A DNA stretch of 64,000 bases, taken from the NCBI GenBank assembly GCA_028714035.1, contig JAQTNA010000021.1, forward strand, positions 1 to 64,000, written 5' to 3'. The notes beneath the pieces were generated by a model. The model ran no database searches. It worked only from the letters and a program-made list of their open reading frames with translations, and was not told the DNA's origin. Shown here piece by piece: positions 7,491 to 17,131 of this stretch (its first letter is position 1; every line of letters starts with the position of its first letter). A program made the translations under genes and the position numbers. This DNA comes from Rhodocyclaceae bacterium. GTDB lineage: Bacteria > Pseudomonadota > Gammaproteobacteria > Burkholderiales > Rhodocyclaceae.

Positions 7491-9362
7491 TTACGGCGCC
7501 GTAACCGGGCTTGGCAGGCCGGGGTTGTGGCTGAAGAAGTCCCGGCTGGGCACTTGATCACGCCAGTTCCGGTAATCGCCGTCCAGGCTGGCAGACTTGA
7601 TGACCGTGGGCCGCAGGAAAACCACCAGCTCCGTGCGCACGCTCTCGTCGTTGCGGTTGGCGAACAGGCTGCCCAGGACGGGGATGCGGTTCAGTCCGGG
7701 GATGGTGTCATCCGTATTGCTCAAGCTGTCTTCCATCAGGCCGCCCATGACCGCCACATTGCCGTTTTCTATCCGCATCACCGACTCCATTTCCCGGGTG
7801 CGGATGACCGGGACCGGGCTCTGGATGTTGGCCAGCGCGAGGCTGGGGTTCGGGTCGAGGACGGAGCCGATCTTGCGCGAGATGCTCGGGCGCACGTTCA
7901 GCACCACGGTGTCGCCTTCGCTGATCTGGGGCGTGACGTTCATGACGAAGCCCACCGGCACGGAATTGACGGTGGTGGTGTAGGTGGTGGTGGTGCCCAC
8001 TTGTGCCGTCGCCGTGGTGTCCGCCTTGATGGTGAAATAGACCTCGTTGTCCACCACCTTGAGTACGGCGGTCTGGTTGTTCAGCACGCTGATCTTGGGA
8101 CTGGAGAGCACCTTGACGTTGCCGAAGGTCTCCAGCAGCTTGATGGATGCGCCGATGTTGCCGACGCGCGACGTGGTGTTGAAATATTGGCCGATGAACT
8201 TGGTGGTGCCCGCAGCGTTCAGGTTCGAGCCGGTGGCGGAAACCTGCCCGATACGAAAGCCCGTGTTGCCGAAGGGCAGAAGCGACCAGTCTATGCCCTG
8301 CTGGTAGTTGCGATCCAGGCGCACTTCCGCCACCGTGGCCTCGATCATGACCTGGCGCCGGGCGGAACCCAGGACCTGGCCCAGGAACTCCTGGATCTTG
8401 CCGTGCTGGCGGGACGTGGCGCGCACGCTGATGATGCCGCTTTCCGGATTGGCGATGACGGAAGCCGCCTCGCGGAAGGTCGTGCGGCGCACGACGCGCA
8501 GGCCCTGGTTTTGCAGCTCCGCCGCGTTGGGACTGGTGGCCAGCGCGGCGGCGGCGGTGGTCGTGCCGGTGCGGCCCTTGCCGGAGCCGCGGGCCGCCGT
8601 GGGCTGGGCGCCGGTGCCGGTGGTGGCGACGTTGCCGCTCACTTCCTCCACTTCTTCGCTGGAGCCCTCCGGCAGGATCTTGTCCGTTTCCCTGAGGATG
8701 TCCTTGATGTTCTGGGTCAGGCTCTCCCAGAAATGGTTCTTCGAGGTGTTCTCGATCTTGGTCACGGAGTTGTTGCTGGAGCCGCCCGAGACCTGGCCGC
8801 CGGTGCTGCCGGGAACCGAGGAAGAGACCTGGGTAGTGACCGAGACGGTGCCGCTGGCATTCCGCTCCATGTTCACGTAATCCACCTTGTAGGTGCGCAG
8901 GAAGGGCGAGTCGGGCATCACCGACAGGTTGGGGCCATCCATTTCCCAGCGCATGTCCACCTGTTTGCCGATGCGTTCCAGCAGTTGGGGCAGGGTCTGG
9001 TCCAGGGCGTTCAGGGTGACGGTGCCCATGATGCCGGGATGGATGTCCACGTTCACCTTGGCATCCCGGGCCAGGGCGAACAGGAGCTCCCTGGCCTCCA
9101 CGTTCTGCACCACCACGCTGTAAGTCTCGACCCTGGGGCCGGCCTTGGGCCTGGGCGGCACGGGACTCAGCTGCACCGGCTGGGGAATCTGGGTGCGCGC
9201 GACCGGTGCCGGGAGTGCCTCGTTCAGCAGGTGTCCCGCCGAGGGTTTCTGCGCCGGGGCCACGCAGGCCGACAGACAGACGGAAAGCAGGGCGCAAAGA
9301 CCGAGGCGCAGATCCAGCTTGGTCAGCGAGCCTGGCGAAGGGAGAAGCCGGCGCGAAAACAT
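7491..9362 (-). CDS. mshL: MshL, outer-membrane secretin of the MSHA-type pilus
   Basis: 623 residues. A lipoprotein signal ends in LSAC, with the lipidated Cys at residue 33. A Pro-rich linker leads to an STN-like domain (VEARELLFALARDAKVNVDI), an N0/N1 region, and a Ser/Gly/Thr-rich insert with VSSSVPGSTGGQVSGGSSNN. The C-terminal secretin domain contains VMIEATVAEVRLD, SVPVGFVMNVTPQI and VAVMGGLMEDS. It would form the ring through which the pilus crosses the outer membrane. I start it at ATG 9360-9362 because a GGGGGG ribosome-binding stretch precedes it and the signal peptide follows directly; the frame stays open for 55 more codons upstream. Confidence 0.92.
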   Translation of the reverse strand: MFSRRLLPSPGSLTKLDLRLGLCALLSVCLSACVAPAQKPSAGHLLNEALPAPVARTQIPQPVQLSPVPPRPKAGPRVETYSVVVQNVEARELLFALARDAKVNVDIHPGIMGTVTLNALDQTLPQLLERIGKQVDMRWEMDGPNLSVMPDSPFLRTYKVDYVNMERNASGTVSVTTQVSSSVPGSTGGQVSGGSSNNSVTKIENTSKNHFWESLTQNIKDILRETDKILPEGSSEEVEEVSGNVATTGTGAQPTAARGSGKGRTGTTTAAAALATSPNAAELQNQGLRVVRRTTFREAASVIANPESGIISVRATSRQHGKIQEFLGQVLGSARRQVMIEATVAEVRLDRNYQQGIDWSLLPFGNTGFRIGQVSATGSNLNAAGTTKFIGQYFNTTSRVGNIGASIKLLETFGNVKVLSSPKISVLNNQTAVLKVVDNEVYFTIKADTTATAQVGTTTTYTTTVNSVPVGFVMNVTPQISEGDTVVLNVRPSISRKIGSVLDPNPSLALANIQSPVPVIRTREMESVMRIENGNVAVMGGLMEDSLSNTDDTIPGLNRIPVLGSLFANRNDESVRTELVVFLRPTVIKSASLDGDYRNWRDQVPSRDFFSHNPGLPSPVTAP

Positions 9363-9704
9363 GTTGCCCCCCGTCTGGAATTGGTTCTCGCGGAGGGGGG
9401 CGCAGGGGCCATCGAGGTGCAACAGGATCTTGAGGGCGGTGTTCATGGCCTCTGCATGTTCCGCGCCCGATTGCCATGTGTCTATGACATATCTCAATGG
9501 CGCCCCAACATTCTGAAGGGATTGCATGGCATTTTTGGGCCGGAGGGCTTTGTGGATGAAACGGGCGAATGGGATCGAAGCGAGGGAGCGTGCGCCGATC
9601 CCGGATGTGGTTCTATGCCTTATGGCCTATGGCTTTCAAGGGGATAGCTCCGGCTTCCTGTGATAAACTCGGCTTCGTCAGGTAAACGAAAAAGGGCGGC
9701 AAGT
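9363..9704. other. Divergent intergenic region between mshL and mlaF
   Basis: About 340 bases hold the outward promoters of the pilus operon (minus) and the mla operon (plus). There is no convincing gene. The segment TGTCTATGACATATCTCAAT at 9478-9497 resembles CGTCTATGACATACTTCACA at 20586-20605, upstream of the cytochrome gene, so it may be a shared promoter or regulator site. TGTGATAAACT at 9659-9669 is a possible extended -10 for mlaF. I see no strong -35 boxes. Confidence 0.5.
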
Positions 9705-10541
9705 GTGAAGGTTTCCGGGGAAAGCCTCGTCAGGATCGAGAATCTCAGTTTCGCCTACGACAGCCGGCCGGTACTCCAGGGGATCAACATGGAGATTCAC
9801 CGGGGCAAGGTGGTGGCGATCATGGGCGGCAGCGGCTGTGGCAAGACCACCCTGTTGCGGCTCATCGGCGGGCAGATTCGGCCGACCCAGGGCGCGGTGC
9901 GCATCGAGGGGCAGGCCGTGCACGAACTGGATCAGGATGGCCTTTATCAACTGCGCCGCCGCATGGGCATGCTGTTCCAGTTCGGCGCCTTGTTTACCGA
10001 CATGTCGGTGTTCGACAATGTCGCCTTCCAGATGCGCGAGCACACCGACCTGCCCGAGGACCTGATCCGCGACCTGGTGTTGATGAAGCTGCATGCCGTG
10101 GGCCTGCGCGGGGCGCACGGCCTCATGCCTTCGGAGCTTTCCGGCGGCATGGCGCGACGGGTGGCGCTGGCCCGGGCCATTGCGCTGGACCCCATGATCA
10201 TGATGTACGACGAGCCTTTCGCCGGTCTGGATCCCATCTCCCTGGGGGTCGTCGGTCAGCTCATCCGGAAACTCAACGACGCCCTGGGTGCCTGTTCTAT
10301 CGTCGTCACCCATGACGTGCAGGAATCGCTTCATATCGTGGATTACATCTATTTCGTCTCGGAAGGCGTGATCGTCGCCGAGGGCACACCGGACGAGATC
10401 CGCGCCTCCAGCGATCCCTGGGTGCACCAGTTCGTATGGGCGGAGGCGGACGGTCCGGTGCCCTTCCATTATCCGGCCGGCGCCTATCGGGATGAGATAC
10501 TGAGGCCCTCGAACGTAAAACTGGGGGGTGCCCATGTTTGA
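9705..10541 (+). CDS. mlaF: MlaF, ATPase of the Mla phospholipid transporter
   Basis: 278 residues from GTG 9705, which has AAAGGGCGG just upstream; a longer frame from GTG 9660 lacks such a site. ABC ATPase motifs are complete: Walker A GGSGCGKTT at about residue 41, Q-loop LFQFGALF, signature LSGGMARR, Walker B MYDEPFAGLDP, and the switch His in VVTHD. With MlaE, MlaD and MlaB it forms the inner-membrane complex that moves phospholipids between the inner and outer membranes and keeps the outer leaflet asymmetric. It overlaps mlaE by eight bases, and the gene order is that of the classical mla operon. Confidence 0.95.
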   Translation: MKVSGESLVRIENLSFAYDSRPVLQGINMEIHRGKVVAIMGGSGCGKTTLLRLIGGQIRPTQGAVRIEGQAVHELDQDGLYQLRRRMGMLFQFGALFTDMSVFDNVAFQMREHTDLPEDLIRDLVLMKLHAVGLRGAHGLMPSELSGGMARRVALARAIALDPMIMMYDEPFAGLDPISLGVVGQLIRKLNDALGACSIVVTHDVQESLHIVDYIYFVSEGVIVAEGTPDEIRASSDPWVHQFVWAEADGPVPFHYPAGAYRDEILRPSNVKLGGAHV

Positions 10542-11328
10542 GCGTACCCTGGATTCCTTCCGCGGCCTGGGACGGCGGGTGACGGACCGCGTCTGGCGCC
10601 TGGGCAGCGCGGCCCGCTTCTTCATGCTGGTGCTGCTGGCGTCCGCCACCAGTTTTCGCCGCTTCAGCCTGACCATCCGCGAGGTTTACTTCACCGGCGT
10701 CCAGTCCCTCATCATCATCCTGGTATCCGGCCTGTTCGTCGGCATGGTGCTGGGCCTGCAAGGCTACGACACCCTCCAGCGTTACGGTTCGAGCGAGGCC
10801 CTGGGCATCCTGGTGGCTCTCTCCCTGGTGCGGGAACTGGGGCCGGTGGTGGCCGGGCTGCTCTTCGCCAGCCGTGCCGGTTCCGCCATCACGGCCGAGA
10901 TCGGCCTCATGAAGGCCACGGAACAACTGGTGGCCATGGAAATGATGGCCGTGGACCCCATCGCACGGGTGATCGGGCCGCGCTTCTGGTCCGGCGTGAT
11001 CTCCATGCCGCTCCTGGCCGCGCTGTTTTCCGCCATGGGTATCTGCGGCGGCTACCTGGTGGGGGTGCAACTCATCGGCGTGGACGAGGGTTCCTTCTGG
11101 TCCCAGATGCAGGCCTCGGTGGATTTCCGGGATGACATCCTGAACGGGGTCATCAAGAGCGCCGTCTTCGGCGCCATCGTTTCTCTCATTGCGGTGTTCG
11201 AGGGCTATGACTGCAACGGCACGGCGGAAGGCGTTTCCGCCGCCACCACCCGCACGGTGGTCACGTCGTCGTTGGCCATCCTCGCCGCAGACTTCATTCT
11301 TACTGCATTCATGTTTCGGGGTGCCTGA
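10534..11328 (+). CDS. mlaE: MlaE, permease of the Mla phospholipid transporter
   Basis: 264 residues, the usual MlaE length. It has an N-terminal amphipathic segment and about five hydrophobic helices. The family core motif LVRELGPVVAGLLFASRAGS is followed by AITAEIGLMKATEQ. Start ATG 10534 follows CTGGGGGG and overlaps the mlaF stop, which suggests translational coupling. A GTG six bases upstream is less likely. The protein is the membrane half of the MlaFEDB transporter. The last codons overlap the start of mlaD. Confidence 0.95.
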   Translation: MFERTLDSFRGLGRRVTDRVWRLGSAARFFMLVLLASATSFRRFSLTIREVYFTGVQSLIIILVSGLFVGMVLGLQGYDTLQRYGSSEALGILVALSLVRELGPVVAGLLFASRAGSAITAEIGLMKATEQLVAMEMMAVDPIARVIGPRFWSGVISMPLLAALFSAMGICGGYLVGVQLIGVDEGSFWSQMQASVDFRDDILNGVIKSAVFGAIVSLIAVFEGYDCNGTAEGVSAATTRTVVTSSLAILAADFILTAFMFRGA

Positions 11329-11804
11329 TGAACCGCACTACACTCGATCTCTGGGTCGGATTTTTCGTTGCCATCGGCCTTTTGGCCCTGGTGTTTCTCG
11401 CCCTCAAGGTGGGCAACCTGGCTTCCGCCAGCATGGCCGACACCTATACCCTGAAGGCCAAGTTCGACAACATCGGTGGCCTCAAGGTACGCGCCCCGGT
11501 GAAGAGTGCGGGCGTCGTGGTCGGGCGGGTGGTCTCCATCGGCTTCGATTCCGGCAGCTACGAGGCGGTGGTCATGCTGAACGTGGACAAGCGCTTCGAG
11601 TTCCCTCGTGATACCTTTGCCAAAATCCTGACTTCCGGCCTCCTGGGCGAGCAATATGTCGGCCTGGCGGTGGGGGGCGATCCGGCCTTCCTCAAGGCAG
11701 GGGATACGATCAAGAAAACGCAGTCGGCGGTCGTTATGGAAGATCTGATCGGCCAGTTCCTGTTCAACAAGGCCCAGGAAACCCCGGCTGGCGGCGGCAA
11801 GTGA
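11328..11804 (+). CDS. mlaD: MlaD, MCE-domain lipid-binding subunit
   Basis: 158 residues with one N-terminal membrane anchor (LWVGFFVAIGLLALVFLALK). It is followed by a single MCE domain from about residue 38 (YTLKAKFDNIGGLKVRAPVKSAG split by the KVGNL linker, then GVVVGRVVSIGFD). A hexamer-forming C-terminal helix carries LLGEQYVGLAVGG. MlaD sits in the periplasm on top of MlaE, and phospholipid passes through its hydrophobic pore to MlaC. Its ATG overlaps the mlaE TGA (ATGA). Confidence 0.94.
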   Translation: MNRTTLDLWVGFFVAIGLLALVFLALKVGNLASASMADTYTLKAKFDNIGGLKVRAPVKSAGVVVGRVVSIGFDSGSYEAVVMLNVDKRFEFPRDTFAKILTSGLLGEQYVGLAVGGDPAFLKAGDTIKKTQSAVVMEDLIGQFLFNKAQETPAGGGK

Positions 11805-11839
11805 TTGCGCCGCGTCAAACAAGAAGAAAGGTTTTTCCC

Positions 11840-12550
11840 ATGAAAAGCAAATACATGCGTCTGAGCCATCTGACCCTGGGGGTCGCGGCGGCGTGCGTGC
11901 TCGCCGGGTGTGCCGGCACCAACCCCAAGGATCCGATGGAAGGATTCAACCGGGGCATGTTCGCCTTCAACGAGGGCCTGGACAAGGTGGTGATCAAGCC
12001 GGTCGCTCAGGGTTATGACGCCGTGGCACCCGTGCCGGTGAAGAAGGGGGTGGGCAACTTCTTCTCGAATGTGGCGGACGTGCTGGTGGGAGTGAATAAC
12101 CTGCTCCAGGGCAAGGTGCCGGATGCGACGTCCGACCTGGGACGGGTGATCACGAATACCACGGTGGGTATCCTGGGGGTCTTTGACGTGGCTTCCGAGA
12201 TGGGCCTGGAAAAGCACAACGAGGATTTCGGCCAGACCCTGGGCCGCTGGGGCATGGGCCCCGGCGCCTACGTGGTCCTGCCGGTGTTCGGCCCGCGCGA
12301 CGTGCGGGACACCATCGGCCTGGTGGCCAACGTCGGACTGGACCCGGTCGGCCGTGTCTATCCGGTCAATGTGCGCAATTCCATGGTCGGTACCCGGCTC
12401 ATCAGCGACCGGGCGGATGTGCTGCCCGCGGACAAGGCCATCGAGGAAGCCTCCCTGGGCGACAAGTACGCCTATATCCGGGACAGCTACCTGCAGCGGC
12501 GCGAGAATCTGGTCTATGACGGCAAGCCCCCGCGTCCCAAGGACGATTGA
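11840..12550 (+). CDS. mlaA: MlaA/VacJ, outer-membrane lipoprotein of the Mla system
   Basis: 236 residues. The lipoprotein signal ends in LAGC with Cys at residue 24. The family motifs are DPMEGFNRGMFAFNE, VGNFFSNVADVLVGVNNLLQG, and EDFGQTLGRWGMGPGAYVVLP followed by FGPRD-VRD. MlaA forms a ring in the inner leaflet of the outer membrane and takes mislocalised phospholipid from the outer leaflet for transfer to MlaC. AGAAAGG lies upstream of ATG 11840. In E. coli the gene is separate; its place inside the mla operon is typical of betaproteobacteria. Confidence 0.95.
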   Translation: MKSKYMRLSHLTLGVAAACVLAGCAGTNPKDPMEGFNRGMFAFNEGLDKVVIKPVAQGYDAVAPVPVKKGVGNFFSNVADVLVGVNNLLQGKVPDATSDLGRVITNTTVGILGVFDVASEMGLEKHNEDFGQTLGRWGMGPGAYVVLPVFGPRDVRDTIGLVANVGLDPVGRVYPVNVRNSMVGTRLISDRADVLPADKAIEEASLGDKYAYIRDSYLQRRENLVYDGKPPRPKDD

Positions 12551-12559
12551 GTCATGTGT

Positions 12560-12586
12560 GGGGCGGACTTCAGTCCGCCATGGCAG
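12560..12586. repeat. Short GGCGGACTTCAGTCCGCC hairpin between mlaA and mlaC
   Basis: The perfect inverted repeat GGCGGAC-TTCA-GTCCGCC lies in the 78-base mlaA-mlaC gap. It belongs to the same class of dispersed hairpins as 17098-17128 and 42916-42985. It has no T run, so it is not an intrinsic terminator. Confidence 0.7.
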
Positions 12587-12628
12587 GCGTTCTGAAAAAT
12601 CGGTTATTCCCGTGGAGATGCTGTCGAC

Positions 12629-13261
12629 ATGAAGAAATTTTTTGTATTCCTGATGCTGGCCGCCGGTTTGGCGCTGGCCGGTCCTTCCCGGGCAGAGGAT
12701 TTGCCACCGGATGTCCTGGTGAAGAATGTCACCAATGAAGTCCTGGAGGTGGTGAAGAAGGACCGGGAGATCCAGAACGGCAATACCCGGCGCGTCGTCC
12801 AGTTGATCGAGGCGAAGGTTCTGCCCCATTTCAATTTCACCCATATGACCATCCTGGCCGTGGGACGCGACTGGCGCCAGGCCAACCCGGCGCAGCAGAA
12901 GGCCCTGACCGACGAGTTCAAGGATTTGCTGGTTCGCACCTACTCGAATGCCTTTACTTCCTACAAGAACCAGACGGTGAGCTTCAGGCCCATGCGCGTG
13001 CAGCCCTCGGACACGGACGTCACGGTACGCACGGAGGTGGTGCAGCCTGGTGGCCAGCCCGTGAAGATTGACTACGCCCTGGAGAAGACGCCTGCTGGCT
13101 GGAAGGTCTATGACGTCACGGTGGAAGCCTCCAGCCTGGTCATGGTCTATCGGGATCAGTTCGGCCAGCAGGTGAGGAGCGGCGGCATTGACGGTTTGAT
13201 CGCCTTCCTGCATTCCAAGAACCAGGGCGCCGAGAGCGCCGGCAAAGCCGTCAAGAAATGA
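12629..13261 (+). CDS. mlaC: MlaC, periplasmic phospholipid carrier
   Basis: 210 residues with a cleavable signal peptide (KKFFVFLMLAAGLALAG, cut near SRAED). The mature part matches MlaC/Ttg2D: PDVLVKNVTNEVLEVVKKD, LIEAKVLPHFNFTHMT, and VRTEVVQPGGQPVKIDY with KVYDVTVEASSLV. The carrier binds phospholipid acyl chains in a deep pocket and shuttles between MlaA and MlaFEDB. It overlaps mlaB by four bases at ATGA 13258. Confidence 0.95.
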   Translation: MKKFFVFLMLAAGLALAGPSRAEDLPPDVLVKNVTNEVLEVVKKDREIQNGNTRRVVQLIEAKVLPHFNFTHMTILAVGRDWRQANPAQQKALTDEFKDLLVRTYSNAFTSYKNQTVSFRPMRVQPSDTDVTVRTEVVQPGGQPVKIDYALEKTPAGWKVYDVTVEASSLVMVYRDQFGQQVRSGGIDGLIAFLHSKNQGAESAGKAVKK

Positions 13262-13539
13262 TCCGGGAAGTCGAAGGCCGCCTGGCGGTCGAAGGCGTCA
13301 TGACTCACGACAGTGCCCGGGCGCTGTTGGAGGCCGGCACCGGGGCGCTCAAGCCGGGTGCCACGCTCTTCGATCTCTCGTCGGTCACGGATGTGGATTC
13401 CTCCGGGCTGGCGGTGATCTTCGGTTGGCAGCGGGCGGCACTTGCCGCCGGTTCTTCAGTGCACATCGCCAACCCGCCCGCCAACCTGGTCAGCCTGGCC
13501 GAGATGTACGGGGTGTCCGAGTTGTTGCCGGTGGCGTAA
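13258..13539 (+). CDS. mlaB: MlaB, STAS-domain regulatory subunit
   Basis: 93 residues forming a lone STAS domain: GTGALKPGATLFDLSSVTDV, then the conserved D-S-S-G-L loop (VDSSGLAVIFGWQRAA), where the Ser is the position important for MlaB function. In the Mla complex MlaB binds MlaF and stabilises it and its ATPase activity. Start ATG 13258 overlaps the mlaC stop. Confidence 0.93.
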   Translation: MIREVEGRLAVEGVMTHDSARALLEAGTGALKPGATLFDLSSVTDVDSSGLAVIFGWQRAALAAGSSVHIANPPANLVSLAEMYGVSELLPVA

Positions 13540-13548
13540 TCGGATTAC

Positions 13549-13590
13549 GGCATTGTCGGGTTACGGCTCCGCCTAACCCGACCTACGGCT
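13549..13590. repeat. TCGGGTTACGG...CCTAACCCGA hairpin after mlaB
   Basis: TGTCGGGTTACGGC-TCCG-CCTAACCCGACC forms a long hairpin between mlaB and the next ABC gene. It is the common dispersed hairpin of the GTAGGTCGGGTTA type. There is no T run on either side. Confidence 0.7.
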
Positions 13591-13611
13591 GTCTCCTGTT
13601 TCCTGCTTACT

Positions 13612-14517
13612 ATGCCCCCCGCCATCCGCGTCAGCCAGGTCGTCAAGCGCTACGGCGCGCTCACGGCCCTGGACGGGGTGGACCTGGAAATCGCCCAGGG
13701 CGAGTTTTTCGGCCTCTTGGGCCCCAACGGCGCCGGCAAGACCACCCTCATCTCCGCGCTGGCGGGCCTGGTCCGGGCCGATGCCGGCACGCTTTCGGTG
13801 ATGGGCCACGACGTGGTTTCCGACTATCGGGCGGCACGGCGCCTCCTGGGCGTGGTGCCCCAGGAACTGGTGTTCGATCCCTTCTTCACCGTGCGGGAAA
13901 CCCTGCGCTTCCAGTCCGGCTATTTCGGCATCCGGGGCAACGAGGCCTGGATCGAAGAGATCCTGGAAGCCCTGGATCTCAAGGGCAAGGCCGATGTGAA
14001 CATGCGCCGGCTGTCCGGGGGCATGAAGCGGCGGGTGCTGGTGGGCCAGGCCCTGGTGCACAGGCCGCCGGTCATCGTCCTGGACGAGCCCACCGCCGGG
14101 GTGGACGTGGAGCTGCGCCAGTCCCTCTGGGCCTTCATCCGGCGCCTGAACCGGGACGGGCACACCATCGTCCTCACCACCCATTACCTGGAAGAGGCGG
14201 AAAGCCTGTGCAGCCGCATCGCCATGCTGAAGCAGGGCCGGGTCATCGCCCTGGACAGCACGGCCAACCTGCTTGCCCGTTTCTCGGGGCCGACCCTGGC
14301 CGTGCGTCTGCCCGAGGGCGCCGTTCTGCCGGAAGAACTGGCGGCGCATGGCCATCCGGCCGAGGGCGGTCTCGTGCGCTTTGCCCTTTCCGGTTGGGGC
14401 GAGGTGGAAACCATCCTGGCGGCCCTGCGCCGCTCGGGGGTGACACCGCTGGACATGGAACTGGCCAAGCCCGACCTGGAGCAGGTCTTCATGGGCATGA
14501 TGCAGGGGGCACGATGA
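13612..14517 (+). CDS. ABC-2 type transporter ATP-binding protein (YadG-like)
   Basis: 301 residues. Walker A GPNGAGKTT is at about residue 39, signature LSGGMKRR near residue 133, Walker B VIVLDEPTAGVD, and H-loop LTTHYLEEAE. After the nucleotide-binding core a C-terminal extension ends in a DLEQVFMGMM-type segment, typical of the YadG/NodI/DrrA class of exporter ATPases. With the downstream permease it makes an ABC-2 exporter of unknown substrate. This pair commonly sits between mlaB and the bolA-like gene in betaproteobacteria, which hints at an envelope role, but nothing in the sequence shows the cargo. Confidence 0.88.
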   Translation: MPPAIRVSQVVKRYGALTALDGVDLEIAQGEFFGLLGPNGAGKTTLISALAGLVRADAGTLSVMGHDVVSDYRAARRLLGVVPQELVFDPFFTVRETLRFQSGYFGIRGNEAWIEEILEALDLKGKADVNMRRLSGGMKRRVLVGQALVHRPPVIVLDEPTAGVDVELRQSLWAFIRRLNRDGHTIVLTTHYLEEAESLCSRIAMLKQGRVIALDSTANLLARFSGPTLAVRLPEGAVLPEELAAHGHPAEGGLVRFALSGWGEVETILAALRRSGVTPLDMELAKPDLEQVFMGMMQGAR

Positions 14518-14530
14518 TCCCGGAAAGACT

Positions 14531-14661
14531 GATTTCACCGCAGAGACGCAGAGGCGCAGAGGAAAAGCGATGGCTCGCTGCTTGCTACGCTCGTTGGGAG
14601 AGGCTGGGTTCTTCGATGAACACAGGTTTTCTCCGCGCCTCTGCGCCTCTGCGGTTCAAAA
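14531..14661. repeat. CGCAGAGGCGCAGAGG inverted-repeat element (copy 1)
   Basis: TTCACCGCAGAGACGCAGAG at 14534-14553 is mirrored by CTCTGCGCCTCTGCGGTTCA at 14640-14659, so about 25 bases at each end form a long stem around a loop of about 80 bases. Related elements lie at 46030-46160 (same arms) and 30899-31020 (same style, arms of TTTGC words). It separates the ATPase and permease genes of one transporter, so the stem would sit in the middle of their mRNA. Confidence 0.85.
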
Positions 14662-14674
14662 TGGTCTCAGTCAG

Positions 14675-15430
14675 ATGATCGGTTTCAGAACCCTCCTGCA
14701 CAAGGAACTGCTGCGTTTCTGGAAGGTGTCCTTCCAGACCGTGGCTGCCCCCGTGCTCACGGCCCTGCTCTACCTCCTGGTGTTCTCCCACGCCCTGGAG
14801 GATCACGTGCGGGTGTACACGGATGTGTCCTACACGGCCTTCCTGGTGCCTGGCCTGGTGATGATGTCCGTGCTGCAGAACGCCTTCGCCAATTCGTCCT
14901 CTTCCCTGATCCAGGGCAAGGTGGGTGGGGGTATCGTCTTCGTGCTTCTGCCGCCCATCTCCTACCGGGAGTTCTACCTCGCCTACGTCCTGGCCGCCGT
15001 GGTGCGTGGCATCGTCGTCGGCCTGGGGGTGCTGGCGGTCACGCTCTGGTTCGCCGACCTGCGTCTGGCGGCGCCCCTCTGGATCGTGGTCTTCTCCCTC
15101 CTCGGCGGCGCCGTCCTGGGTTCCTTGGGGGTCATCGCCGGCATCTGGGCGGACAAGTTCGATCAGATCGCGGCCTTTCAGAACTTCATCATCATGCCGC
15201 TGACCTTCCTTTCCGGTGTGTTCTATTCCATCCATTCCCTGCCACCCTTCTGGCAGGAGGTTTCCCGCTTCAATCCCGTGTTTTACCTGATAGACGGTTT
15301 CCGCCACGGCTTCTTCGGCGTTTCCGACGTGTCGCCCTGGATGAGTCTGTCCGTGGCCTGCGCCTGCCTCCTGGTCCTGGCCGTCGCCACCCTGGCGCTT
15401 CTGCGGAGCGGCTACAAGCTGCGTGCCTGA
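14675..15430 (+). CDS. ABC-2 type transporter permease (YadH-like)
   Basis: 251 residues from ATG 14675. The frame is open upstream, but that part is repeat sequence. About six hydrophobic segments are visible. The ABC-2 signature region reads LMPLTFLSGVFYS-type (here IMPLTFLSGVFYSIHSLPPF) near residue 170, followed by NPVFYLIDGFRHGFFG, both standard in the YadH/NodJ family. It partners the ATPase encoded just upstream. The substrate is unknown. Confidence 0.88.
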   Translation: MIGFRTLLHKELLRFWKVSFQTVAAPVLTALLYLLVFSHALEDHVRVYTDVSYTAFLVPGLVMMSVLQNAFANSSSSLIQGKVGGGIVFVLLPPISYREFYLAYVLAAVVRGIVVGLGVLAVTLWFADLRLAAPLWIVVFSLLGGAVLGSLGVIAGIWADKFDQIAAFQNFIIMPLTFLSGVFYSIHSLPPFWQEVSRFNPVFYLIDGFRHGFFGVSDVSPWMSLSVACACLLVLAVATLALLRSGYKLRA

Positions 15431-15504
15431 GGTTTTGCTTCGGCAACGCGCCCTGTCCCCGGATATTTTCGGCGCTACGGGCTTCCCGGTGAGATAATCC
15501 GAAA

Positions 15505-15572
15505 CCCCTCAGCTCCCCGCCCCTTTCCCGCGGGGGGCGAGGGGAGCATCGTGAGTCGCTATGCGACTTATC
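15505..15572 (+). repeat. Partial copy of the composite structured repeat (copy 2)
   Basis: CCCTCAGCTCCCCGCCCC, then TTTCCCGCGGGGGGCGAGGGG, then AGCATCGTGAGTCGCTATGCGAC. These match the second half of the elements at 7383-7490 and 19101-19213. It lies in the leader of ibaG. Confidence 0.75.
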
Positions 15573-15605
15573 CAGGTAAGTTTTCCGAAATTGCGAGTTT
15601 CCCCC

Positions 15606-17094
<1,489 letters not shown>

Positions 17095-17097
17095 TGC

Positions 17098-17128
17098 CGT
17101 AGGTCGGGCTTCAGCCCGAAACGGCGGC
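17098..17128. repeat. GTAGGTCGGGCTTCAGCCCGA hairpin after murA
   Basis: GTCGGGCT-TCA-GCCCGAA forms a hairpin in the convergent murA/17132 gap. It is the same sequence class as the double copy at 42916-42985. It may act as a bidirectional 3' end structure, though there is no T run. Confidence 0.7.
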
Positions 17129-17131
17129 CGC

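Noticed and set aside
9363..9527. A 55-codon N-terminal extension of MshL
   Set aside because: The lipoprotein signal and a GGGGGG ribosome-binding stretch sit at ATG 9362, and the extension has no signal features.
7527..9647. A 706-codon plus-strand frame opposite mshL
   Set aside because: Antisense shadow of the secretin gene; composition is His/Gly/Ala-rich without motifs.
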